From the NCBI GenBank assembly GCA_016293865.1, contig JAEDDG010000003.1, positions 1-64,000 on the forward strand: a stretch of DNA of 64,000 bases, read 5' to 3'. Below, in pieces: positions 34,593 through 41,887 of this stretch. The notes beneath the pieces are model-generated. The model was given only the letters and a program-made list of their open reading frames with translations, made no database searches and had not been told where the DNA came from. Within the stretch, counting starts at the first letter, position 1; each line of letters starts with the position of its first letter. This stretch comes from Oscillospiraceae bacterium. GTDB taxonomy: Bacteria > Bacillota > Clostridia > Oscillospirales > Oscillospiraceae. A program made the position numbers and the translations under genes.

Positions 34593-36875
34593 TCACTGTC
34601 CGGTATCCGTACAGTCTGTCAAAGTCACATGAATCACACCGCCGCACGGAATGCGCGCGCCTTCTTCCTCCGACTGAGCCGTGACAACGGCATCTTCATT
34701 TCCCGGCCACGCGCCGGTCGTATCCATGTAAAGCCCCGCCGTCTCCAGGGCCGTGCGGGCCTGTATGAAGGTCATGCCTGTCAGATCCGGCACTGCCGCA
34801 GAAGAATCATACCCAGCCGCATCCAAATATATAAGGATTTTCGAACCGGCTGCAATCTCCGCGCCAGCCGCCGGCAGCTGTCCGGTGACCGTGCCGCCTC
34901 TGCCCACTGTCCGGCAGGCAAAACCCGCTTCCCCGACAGCCTGCTGCGCTTCCTGCGCCGTCATGCCGGACAGATCCGGCACCACAGCATCCAGAACCGC
35001 GCTGTCCGTATCGGTATACTGAGCCTCGTATCCCAGATACGGCAAAACCTCTGAGAGAATGTTTCCGACCGCCGGCGCAGCCATCACGCCGCCGCTGATA
35101 TAGATGCCGGTCTGCGCACCGGGCGTATCCAGCAGGAAAAGCACAAGGATCTCAGGATCGTCGATCGGCGCCACGCCGCAGAAAGAGACAATATACTCCT
35201 TTGCGCCGCCGGCCGCATCCTGTGCGACTTTTTCACTCGTGCCTGTCTTCCCTCCGATGCGGTATCCGGCCACATAGGCATTGCGGCCAGTGCCGCCCTT
35301 GCCGCTGACAACCTGTTCCAGAATCCCGCAGACTTTTGACGACGTTTCGCTGCTGACGACCCGTACGCCTGCCTCTTCGGACGCCTCATATACGATTTCT
35401 CCATCAGAGTCTGTCACAGACTGCACCGTATGTGCCGAAACGCTGGTCCCGCCGTTGACAATGGAAGAGATCGCCGCCGCAAGCTGTACCGGCGTTATAT
35501 TGAAGGTTTGCCCGAAAGACGCCGCAGCAAGCTGGGAAAGGTTCGTCTCACTGCAGAAAACATCCCACGTCCACCACTGGCTGCCCGCCTCTCCCGGCAG
35601 ATCAATGCCTGTTTTGCTGAACAGGCCGAAGCGTTCAACAAAATCATAAAACCGCGGCGCGCCGACCGAAAGCCCAATCCGGCAGAATGCCACGTTGCAC
35701 GAATGCTGGACGGCCTCTGTCAGGTTCTGGCTGCCGTGTCCTGTGCTCTTCCAGCAGCGCAGCGGCTTCCCGCGTCCAGGCACTGTCGTTGTTCCGCCGC
35801 AGTAAAAGGAACTCCCCTCCGTTACAGCCCCGGACTCGAGACCCATGGCCAGAGTCACGACCTTGAAAACCGAACCGGGCTCATATGTATCGCTGATGGC
35901 CCTGTTGCGCCACTGGGCAAGGCGCGCCTGTGCCAGCGCACCTTTGCGCGCATCCGCATCCGTGATGGATCCGATCTGCGCCTGAACCTCATCCGAAACC
36001 GCAAGATAGTCGTTGGGATCATAGTTTTCCCGGCTGGCCATGGCCAGTATGCCGCCAGTGTTTACATCCATAACGATACAGCAGCCGCCGTTCTGAACAT
36101 CATAATCCGCAATCGCCTGATCCAGATATTTTTCGGCAATATACTGAATGTCGAGATCCACAGTCAGATTCAAATCGCACCCGTCTTTGCCCGGATTGTA
36201 CGCTTCATAGCTCTGCAGAAGCATTTGGGATCCGTCTCCGGCCGCAAGCCGCGACACGCTGCCGTTTTCACCGGCCAGAAGCCCGTCATACTGCGCTTCC
36301 AGTCCCTCCAGTCCGTTGCCGTCCACACCGGTAAAACCGAGCAGATGGCATGCCACCGTGCCGTAGGGGTATATGCGCTTGGTGTCTTCCTCAATATGCA
36401 GGCTGTGCAGCTGGTTGGCGCTGATATAAGCGCGCAGCTCATCTGCCAGTTCGGGTGTGATTTTGGTTTTGATCGTTTTGTACCAGGTTGAGGCATCGCC
36501 GCATTTTTTCAGCACAGAATCATAGTCAAGCTCCAGCGTCTCTGCCAGATACGCAGCAACTGCCTGGGCGTCCTCGCCGTACCGTTTGAGCTCAAACGGG
36601 CAGATATAAACGGAATATGCCGTGGCGCTGACCGCCATTGCATTCCCGTTCCGGTCGTATATAGTCCCCCGCTTCGCCGGTATCCGCGTCTCCTTCGTCT
36701 GCTGCTCAATGGCCATGGATTCATAGCGGTCATGGTCCTTGATCTGCACATTCCAGAGCCGCGCCGTCAAAGCGGCAAAGGCAACTACGCCGCACACTGT
36801 CAGAAGGCATAGTGTACGGCTCAAAATCATTCTGTCAGGCCGAACAGCGGCGGAATCTTTCCAAAACAGATGCAT
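34593..36875 (-). CDS. Class B penicillin-binding protein with two PASTA domains (FtsI/SpoVD type)
   Basis: About 760 aa: short cytoplasmic tail, one membrane anchor (about 20-45), dimerisation domain with RIPAKRGTIYDRNG, then a transpeptidase domain. The active-site motifs are SVFK (Ser about 335 in YEPGSVFKVVTLA), SCN (VQHSCNVAF) and KTG (GGKTGTSEK). Two PASTA domains follow (VVPDLSGMTAQEAQQAVGEA and AVPDLTGMTFIQARTALETA). PASTA-bearing enzymes next to murE are the SpoVD or PBP2x/FtsI group; which of these roles it plays cannot be decided. I choose the ATG at 36875, seven bases after GGAGG; the frame is open 17 codons further without a good site. Confidence 0.92.
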   Translation of the reverse strand: MHLFWKDSAAVRPDRMILSRTLCLLTVCGVVAFAALTARLWNVQIKDHDRYESMAIEQQTKETRIPAKRGTIYDRNGNAMAVSATAYSVYICPFELKRYGEDAQAVAAYLAETLELDYDSVLKKCGDASTWYKTIKTKITPELADELRAYISANQLHSLHIEEDTKRIYPYGTVACHLLGFTGVDGNGLEGLEAQYDGLLAGENGSVSRLAAGDGSQMLLQSYEAYNPGKDGCDLNLTVDLDIQYIAEKYLDQAIADYDVQNGGCCIVMDVNTGGILAMASRENYDPNDYLAVSDEVQAQIGSITDADARKGALAQARLAQWRNRAISDTYEPGSVFKVVTLAMGLESGAVTEGSSFYCGGTTTVPGRGKPLRCWKSTGHGSQNLTEAVQHSCNVAFCRIGLSVGAPRFYDFVERFGLFSKTGIDLPGEAGSQWWTWDVFCSETNLSQLAAASFGQTFNITPVQLAAAISSIVNGGTSVSAHTVQSVTDSDGEIVYEASEEAGVRVVSSETSSKVCGILEQVVSGKGGTGRNAYVAGYRIGGKTGTSEKVAQDAAGGAKEYIVSFCGVAPIDDPEILVLFLLDTPGAQTGIYISGGVMAAPAVGNILSEVLPYLGYEAQYTDTDSAVLDAVVPDLSGMTAQEAQQAVGEAGFACRTVGRGGTVTGQLPAAGAEIAAGSKILIYLDAAGYDSSAAVPDLTGMTFIQARTALETAGLYMDTTGAWPGNEDAVVTAQSEEEGARIPCGGVIHVTLTDCTDTGQ

Positions 36876-36947
36876 CTGCTGCCCTCCGCAATACAAGCTC
36901 ATTTGAGGGCAGCACCGCTGGCCCACAACAGAAATATATTTGTTCAG

Positions 36948-37514
36948 TTATCTGAAATATGACATCAGCGATGTCAAAAAGCCAATTACACTGCCGTCAT
37001 TTTTAGCAGTTGCTGAGCTGCTGTCCAGAATGACCGCCATATCTTCACCCTGGATTTCCAGGTGCTCAGCATTCCCTTCACCTGCCGGAACCATGCCCAG
37101 CACATTCTGTGCGTAGTCGGCAACCTGTGTCATGTTGAAGGCCGCTTTGTATTCCGCTTCCAGTTTCTTCCCTTCGTCGGTCAGCGTGCCGAGCTGGTTC
37201 TGCAGCTCCACAGTCTGCGCGTTGATTTCCGTCAGGTTAATATAGGCCAGAAGGACAAACACCATCAGAGCCGCTGCGAACAGGTATCCAACCACAGCGA
37301 TCACGGAAACCGACTGTCTGTCCTGCGCCACATGCTCGCCGCGCACAACAATCTTTGCGCGCTTCTGAACTCTTTTCCGCGCAGGTGCGGCCGTTTCTTC
37401 TCTTTCATCGGGAATATCGTAATATCCGGGTACAGCGCCCAGATCGTAGGCTACGCTTCCGTAAGTGGACTTTGCCGCATAGCGCAGCGTTCCCGTCTGT
37501 GCAGTTATGCTCAT
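36948..37514 (-). CDS. ftsL: FtsL-like cell division protein
   Basis: A 188-aa bitopic protein: a cytoplasmic N-terminus of about 65 residues, one membrane helix (about 72-94), then a coiled coil (ELQNQLGTLTDEGKKLEAEY) of the FtsL/DivIC type. It lies between rsmH and the class B PBP gene, where ftsL is normally found. FtsL sequences diverge strongly, so the call rests on architecture and position. The cytoplasmic part is longer than usual. The start at 37514 follows AGAGG; a GTG two codons earlier lies within that site. Confidence 0.82.
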   Translation of the reverse strand: MSITAQTGTLRYAAKSTYGSVAYDLGAVPGYYDIPDEREETAAPARKRVQKRAKIVVRGEHVAQDRQSVSVIAVVGYLFAAALMVFVLLAYINLTEINAQTVELQNQLGTLTDEGKKLEAEYKAAFNMTQVADYAQNVLGMVPAGEGNAEHLEIQGEDMAVILDSSSATAKNDGSVIGFLTSLMSYFR

Positions 37515-37528
37515 ATACACCTCTGTAT

Positions 37529-38461
37529 CTATATCTTCTCTGCGATTCTGAGCTTGGCACTCCGCGAACGGGGATTCAGCTGCAGTTCTTCCCGCCCGGC
37601 CTCAATCGGCTTGCGGGTCACAATCTTCAATGTCGGTTTAAAGCCGCACACACAGACCGGCAGATCCGGCGGACATGTACAGCCATTCGTTCTCGCCTTC
37701 AGCGCATTCTTGACAATCCTGTCTTCAAGAGAGTGGAAACTGATCACGGCAAGTCTGCCGCCGGGCAAAAGCGCGTCAATCGCCTTGTCCATCACGGCGG
37801 ACACCGCAGTCAGTTCATCATTCACAGCAATGCGGATCGCCTGAAAACAGCGCTTGGCCGGGTGCTGCTTTTCCCGCAGCGCCGAGGCCGGCATTGCAGA
37901 ACGGATAATCTCTGTCAGTTCAAACGTCGTCTCAACAGGTTTTTTGCTTCTGGCTGATACGACTGCGGCAGCGATACGCTGCGCCCAGCGCTCCTCGCCA
38001 TACTCTAAAAAGATCCGTTTCAGTTCCGCCTCCGGCCAGTTGTTGACAATTTCCCGGGCAGTCAGCGTCTGCCGGTCGTCCATACGCATATCCAGCGGCG
38101 CGTCATGCATGTAGGAAAAACCGCGGCCTGCATCATCAAGCTGCGGCGAAGACACACCCAGATCAAGCAGCACACCGTGAACGCCGCCGATCTGCAAAGA
38201 CGCAAGGATCTCATCCAGGTCGGAAAAATTGCCGCGCACAAGCGTCGTTTTCGCCGCATAGGGTGCCAGGCGTGCGCCCGCCTGTTCAATCGCTGCTGCA
38301 TCCCGGTCAATCCCGATCAGCCGGCCGGCAGTCAGCCGTTTCACGATTTCCAGGGAGTGGCCGCCGCGGCCCAGTGTGCAGTCGACGTAAATTCCGTCAG
38401 GCCTGATATTCAGTCCCTCAATGCACGCATTCAAAAGCACGGGAATATGTGTTTGCGCCAT
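37529..38461 (-). CDS. rsmH: 16S rRNA (cytosine1402-N4)-methyltransferase RsmH
   Basis: A 310-aa SAM-dependent methyltransferase acting near the decoding centre. It has IPVLLNACIEGLNIRPDG, the SAM site YVDCTLGRGGHS, VLLDLGVSSPQLDDAGRGFS, LDMRMD and the C-terminal ISFHSLEDRIVKNA. Its ATG overlaps the mraZ stop by one base (TGATG). It is the second gene of the dcw cluster. Confidence 0.96.
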   Translation of the reverse strand: MAQTHIPVLLNACIEGLNIRPDGIYVDCTLGRGGHSLEIVKRLTAGRLIGIDRDAAAIEQAGARLAPYAAKTTLVRGNFSDLDEILASLQIGGVHGVLLDLGVSSPQLDDAGRGFSYMHDAPLDMRMDDRQTLTAREIVNNWPEAELKRIFLEYGEERWAQRIAAAVVSARSKKPVETTFELTEIIRSAMPASALREKQHPAKRCFQAIRIAVNDELTAVSAVMDKAIDALLPGGRLAVISFHSLEDRIVKNALKARTNGCTCPPDLPVCVCGFKPTLKIVTRKPIEAGREELQLNPRSRSAKLRIAEKI

Positions 38462-38877
38462 CAGAAATCAAGCTCCATAAAAACTTCGGCAATGTTGTCG
38501 GGAGAGGTCTCAGCAGCATCCACAGCCGCCCATGCGTCGGCATCCCAGAACTCCGCGCACTCGCCGCTGCCCACCACTGCCACATTTTTCACAAGACCTG
38601 CGAAATCGCGCAGCGGCTGCGGCAGAAGAATTCTTCCCTGTGCATCCAGTTCGCATTTGGCCGCATGGGAAAACAGCGGCCGCATTTTTATCTGTTTTGT
38701 TTTGGGCATCGCCTTGATCTTTTCTGTAAAGCGTTCCCAGCTTTCGGCGGAATATGCAGTCAGGCATTTTTCCATGGAAAGCGTCACAAAGAAAACATCG
38801 CCCAGCTCTTCACGCAGGCGCGCAGGGATAAACAGTCTGCCCTTGGTATCCAGCGTATGCTGATACACTCCGGTCAT
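38461..38877 (-). CDS. mraZ: Transcriptional regulator MraZ
   Basis: A 138-aa protein with two SpoVT/AbrB-like swapped-hairpin repeats: TLDTKGRLFIPARLREELGD and ELDAQGRILLPQPLRDFAGL, each with the family Arg-containing signature. MraZ oligomers bind repeats in their own promoter and regulate the dcw cluster; matching repeats are seen at 38921-38940. The ATG at 38877 follows AGGTGG; the frame is open upstream only through the promoter leader. Confidence 0.95.
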   Translation of the reverse strand: MTGVYQHTLDTKGRLFIPARLREELGDVFFVTLSMEKCLTAYSAESWERFTEKIKAMPKTKQIKMRPLFSHAAKCELDAQGRILLPQPLRDFAGLVKNVAVVGSGECAEFWDADAWAAVDAAETSPDNIAEVFMELDF

Positions 38878-38910
38878 CTGTTTTCCACCTGCCCTTCTCT
38901 TTGTGGGATT

Positions 38911-38940
38911 TTCATACATTTCGCTCCACTTCGCCCCACT
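38911..38940 (-). promoter_or_regulatory. MraZ operator boxes in the mraZ leader
   Basis: Minus strand AGTGGGGCGA (38940-38931) and AGTGGAGCGA (38930-38921) are tandem ten-base direct repeats, with a weaker third unit (AATGTATGAA, 38920-38911). A TGGNG core repeating every ten bases is the known pattern for MraZ binding. They begin right at the expected transcription start. Confidence 0.75.
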
Positions 38941-38949
38941 GTGTTTTTT

Positions 38950-38978
38950 ATTATAGAGGAGCACTCGTTAAATTGCAA
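38950..38978 (-). promoter_or_regulatory. Promoter of the dcw cluster
   Basis: TTGCAA (38973-38978) and TATAAT (38950-38955) with a 17-base spacer on the minus strand. The predicted start of transcription falls at the first MraZ box. Confidence 0.9.
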
Positions 38979-39078
38979 GGGAAAGATCCAGATTTTTTTA
39001 ACAAAAATTTCTGCTTTTTTCTTTGAAAAGCTCTTTTTTCGGTATAATCGAACGCATGTTCTATTTTTCCGTCAAAAA

Positions 39079-39103
39079 AATCCCCCGGCATAAGCCAGGG
39101 GAT
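39079..39103 (-). terminator. Terminator of the gene at 39127-40227
   Basis: AATCCCC-C-GGC pairs with GCC-A-GGGGATT around ATAA (one internal mismatch) and is followed by T-rich sequence on the minus strand. It lies 24 bases past the stop. Confidence 0.8.
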
Positions 39104-39126
39104 TCCCACATTGTTTAGCCTGTATA

Positions 39127-40227
39127 TTATTCAAACAGCACGCCGCTCGTGAATGCAGGCGTGTATCCGTTTTCACGGCACCAGCGGCATGCGGAAAAAA
39201 TCCGCTGCGCATAATCCGGCAGATACGCCTTGTATGCCGGATAAAAATACTGTTCATGGATCATCACTTCCACGAAACCTTTTTTGGGGTGCGCTGCTTT
39301 TGCCGCATCCAGCAGCCGCCAAGCGGTTTCTGCGTCATACAGATTCAAAACCAGATCGATTTTTCCGTAAATCATATCTGTTTCATGATCTTTCCAGAAA
39401 CCGTACTCATTGGCATGCTTTACCTGTTCCGGCGTGAGCTCATAGCTGACATACGGTCTTCCGTCCCGGTCCAGTTCAAGATATCCCATCAGCGCACGCA
39501 GGCCCAGATCCTTCTCAGCCCGCACGGCCTCCCGGCTTCCGGAGCCCCAATGATTTGTCGTCACCGTGTCAAGTGCCTCGTCTCCGGCAAAGCGGCAGAT
39601 TTCTGCGGTCACCGCTTTATAATCATGCTGCATCTGCGCATAGTCGGCGCAGGCATACGGCCGGTCCGGGAATTCAGCCTGCGCATGAAACGCCAGATGC
39701 AGCCAGTCGGCATTCGCCCTGAACTCGTCTCTGAATTTGTCCGTCATCATCGAGAGATCAAAGGGGCCGTACATCTCCAGGCCGCAGGGATTGTTGCTGG
39801 AATAAAACATGTTCAGGCGCACAGTTGTTCCGTATTTCTCATGGGCCTTCTGATAGACGCGCAGATAGGGATTTTCAAAAATAGACGTATAGACATCCTT
39901 GTTCTTTGTCAGGTCCGCAAAGGCCCAGATGTTATCGTCCACTGACAGGGCAAATTTCCCGGCGGCATGCTTCAGCCGGTAAACCACCGCGCTTTCCGAT
40001 ATCCCGTAGCCGCACACTGCGGTCAGCACGTTGCGGTAAGCCTTCAGCGGTACAACCGCAGCGTAGCAGCTGCCGGTCCATCGGGCGCAGATGCCGTTGA
40101 CAGTCACGGCGCTGTCCGGCGGAGCAGCAATCTGCACTTCGATTTCCAGTGCGCCGTTCTGAACGTTTCCGGCTGCATCAGAGAGCATATCCCCATCCAC
40201 CGGCGTGATAAAGCGTAGCGTTTTCAT
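39127..40227 (-). CDS. Unrecognised protein with a deacetylase-like barrel, 366 aa
   Basis: I cannot name this family with confidence. Residues 1-100 look like a beta-sandwich (AVTVNGICARWTGSCYAAVV). The rest recalls polysaccharide-deacetylase or glycoside-hydrolase barrels: ALSVDDNIWAFADL has a paired Asp after a beta-strand, WLHLAFHAQAEFPD has His spaced as metal ligands, and FVEVMIHEQYFYP is near the end. There is no signal peptide, so it is probably cytoplasmic. The ATG at 40227 follows AAAGGAG. It stands alone between two terminators, upstream of the dcw promoter. Enzymatic activity on a carbohydrate is a guess from fold resemblance. Confidence 0.7.
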   Translation of the reverse strand: MKTLRFITPVDGDMLSDAAGNVQNGALEIEVQIAAPPDSAVTVNGICARWTGSCYAAVVPLKAYRNVLTAVCGYGISESAVVYRLKHAAGKFALSVDDNIWAFADLTKNKDVYTSIFENPYLRVYQKAHEKYGTTVRLNMFYSSNNPCGLEMYGPFDLSMMTDKFRDEFRANADWLHLAFHAQAEFPDRPYACADYAQMQHDYKAVTAEICRFAGDEALDTVTTNHWGSGSREAVRAEKDLGLRALMGYLELDRDGRPYVSYELTPEQVKHANEYGFWKDHETDMIYGKIDLVLNLYDAETAWRLLDAAKAAHPKKGFVEVMIHEQYFYPAYKAYLPDYAQRIFSACRWCRENGYTPAFTSGVLFE

Positions 40228-40271
40228 TGCACTTACTCCTTTGCTGATAAACACTCCGGATCAAAAAATTC

Positions 40272-40307
40272 TTGCGGCTTCCGGCGTGAAGACGCCAAAA
40301 ACCGCAA
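40272..40307 (-). terminator. Terminator of the coaD/coiled-coil unit
   Basis: A nested hairpin: outer TTGCGG/CCGCAA and inner GGCGT/ACGCC arms, followed on the minus strand by T6. It lies 30 bases past the stop of the coiled-coil protein gene. Confidence 0.8.
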
Positions 40308-40338
40308 AATGCAAGGCAATATTGGAAAATAAAACAGG

Positions 40339-40815
40339 TTACTGCTGCTGGTTCATTCCGGAAGACGCGCTGCGGAAATTGGCCCTGGAGCGGCGGACCT
40401 CATTGAGCGCCTCCTCAATGGCCTCCTCTGTACGCTTCAGTGCGTCGTCCGCATAGTCGTTGGCAACGCGGCGCAGTTCGTTTGACTTGGCTTCCGCCGT
40501 GGAAATCATTTCATTGCTCTTGGCGCGGGCGTTGCGGACAACCTCCTGCTCATCAATCATCTGGCGGGCGCGCTCCTCCGCGACCTTGCGAATGGATTCC
40601 GCTTCCCGCTTTGCATTGGCAATAAACTCGCTTCTGGCGGCAACCAGCCGCTTGGCCTCTGCAAGCTCTGTGGGGAATTGCGCTTTGATCTCGTCCAGCA
40701 GGTCCAGAACCTTATCACGCTCAATCACGCACTTTTCTGCGCCCAGCGGCAGGCCCCATGCCTCCGTGATCATCGTATACAGCATATCCAGAAGTTCCTG
40801 TACGCTGTTTTCCAT
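40339..40815 (-). CDS. Coiled-coil protein of unknown function, 158 aa
   Basis: Almost entirely helical, with a long charged Ala/Glu/Arg-rich coiled coil (about residues 45-145, for example ANAKREAESIRKVAEERARQ) and a Gln-rich end. It has no membrane segment. Such proteins are often labelled ATPase or DivIVA-like by resemblance alone; I see no nucleotide-binding motif, so a structural or polar-scaffold role is more likely. It starts five bases after coaD ends, so it is co-transcribed with rsmD and coaD, an arrangement seen in other Clostridia. Confidence 0.85.
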   Translation of the reverse strand: MENSVQELLDMLYTMITEAWGLPLGAEKCVIERDKVLDLLDEIKAQFPTELAEAKRLVAARSEFIANAKREAESIRKVAEERARQMIDEQEVVRNARAKSNEMISTAEAKSNELRRVANDYADDALKRTEEAIEEALNEVRRSRANFRSASSGMNQQQ

Positions 40816-40820
40816 TCTCC

Positions 40821-41306
40821 CTACCTCCTGTTTTGTAGTTTGTTAATCAGATCGTCTTTAATTTCCCGCGGGACAAACTGGCTCAGATCGGCATTGTATT
40901 TTGCCATTTCCCTGACAATCGTCGAACTGAGATACGTATATTTTTCACTGGCCGTTAAAAATACCGTTTCAATACCCGGCTCCAGTTTGCTGTTTGTCAG
41001 CGCCATTTGAAATTCCATTTCAAAATCCGTAACTGCCCGCAATCCCTTGACGATCACTGTGGCGCCTCTGGATTTTGCATACTCCACCAGAAGCTTGTCG
41101 GAGTATTCCACTTCCACATTTCCAAAGCGTTCAATACAGCGCTGGATAAATTCCATGCGTTCTTCAAGAGTAAACCATGGCTTTTTACCCGAATTGACCA
41201 TCACACAGACATAGACCTTATCAAAAATCCTGGCAGCGCGCTTGATCAGATTCAGATGGCCCAGTGTAATCGGATCAAAGCTGCCCGGATATACGGCTAT
41301 TCTCAT
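40821..41306 (-). CDS. coaD: Phosphopantetheine adenylyltransferase
   Basis: A 161-aa nucleotidyltransferase making dephospho-CoA from 4'-phosphopantetheine and ATP. The N-terminus YPGSFDPITLGHLNLIKR carries the (T/L)GH motif, followed by VKGLRAVTDFEMEFQMAL and the C-terminal YLSSTIVREMAKY, all typical. It forms a cluster with rsmD, as in many Firmicutes. Confidence 0.96.
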   Translation of the reverse strand: MRIAVYPGSFDPITLGHLNLIKRAARIFDKVYVCVMVNSGKKPWFTLEERMEFIQRCIERFGNVEVEYSDKLLVEYAKSRGATVIVKGLRAVTDFEMEFQMALTNSKLEPGIETVFLTASEKYTYLSSTIVREMAKYNADLSQFVPREIKDDLINKLQNRR

Positions 41307-41332
41307 GAATTGGATGAACCGCCTTTCAGCGT

Positions 41333-41881
41333 TCAGACGCCGGCCCGCCGCGAAAACATGTCCACAGTAATCTTCCCATAGCGGTACTGCCTGCGTTTGA
41401 AATAGAATCCGTCAGATTCCGGCACATTTTGACCGGTTCCGCTTTCGCAGACTATTATACCATTCTCGTTCAGAATGTCAAACTGTATTATGGTTTCCAG
41501 CGCTTTTTCCGCAAGTCCGCTCTCATATGGAGGATCAAGAAAGATAATATCAAACTTTTCTCCGCTTTTCAGATAGCTCACGCCGTCACCGCGCCGGATC
41601 ACCGCCCGGTCTGAAAAGCCGCAGCTTTCCACGTTTTCCTGTACGATCCGCAGCGCCGCCGGAGATTCGTCGGTGAACACCGCCTGGCGCGCGCCGCGGC
41701 TGAGCGCCTCAATGCCCAGCTGTCCCGTTCCGGCAAAAAGATCCAGAACGCGGCGTCCTTCAATCTCAAACTGGATGGCGCTGAATACCGCTTCCTTCAC
41801 TTTGTCAGTTGTCGGCCGGATCTGCCGTCCCTCCGGCTCCTTCAGCCGCCGCCCTCTGGCCGTCCCTGCTATGACTCTCAT
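41333..41881 (-). CDS. rsmD: 16S rRNA (guanine966-N2)-methyltransferase RsmD
   Basis: A 182-aa methyltransferase with the SAM-binding motif VLDLFAGTGQLGIEALSRGA and the catalytic FLDPPYESG. The N-terminus MRVIAGTARGRRLKEPEG is standard. It starts six bases after uvrC ends and is followed by coaD, so the three genes form one unit. Confidence 0.95.
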   Translation of the reverse strand: MRVIAGTARGRRLKEPEGRQIRPTTDKVKEAVFSAIQFEIEGRRVLDLFAGTGQLGIEALSRGARQAVFTDESPAALRIVQENVESCGFSDRAVIRRGDGVSYLKSGEKFDIIFLDPPYESGLAEKALETIIQFDILNENGIIVCESGTGQNVPESDGFYFKRRQYRYGKITVDMFSRRAGV

Positions 41882-41887
41882 GTGTAC

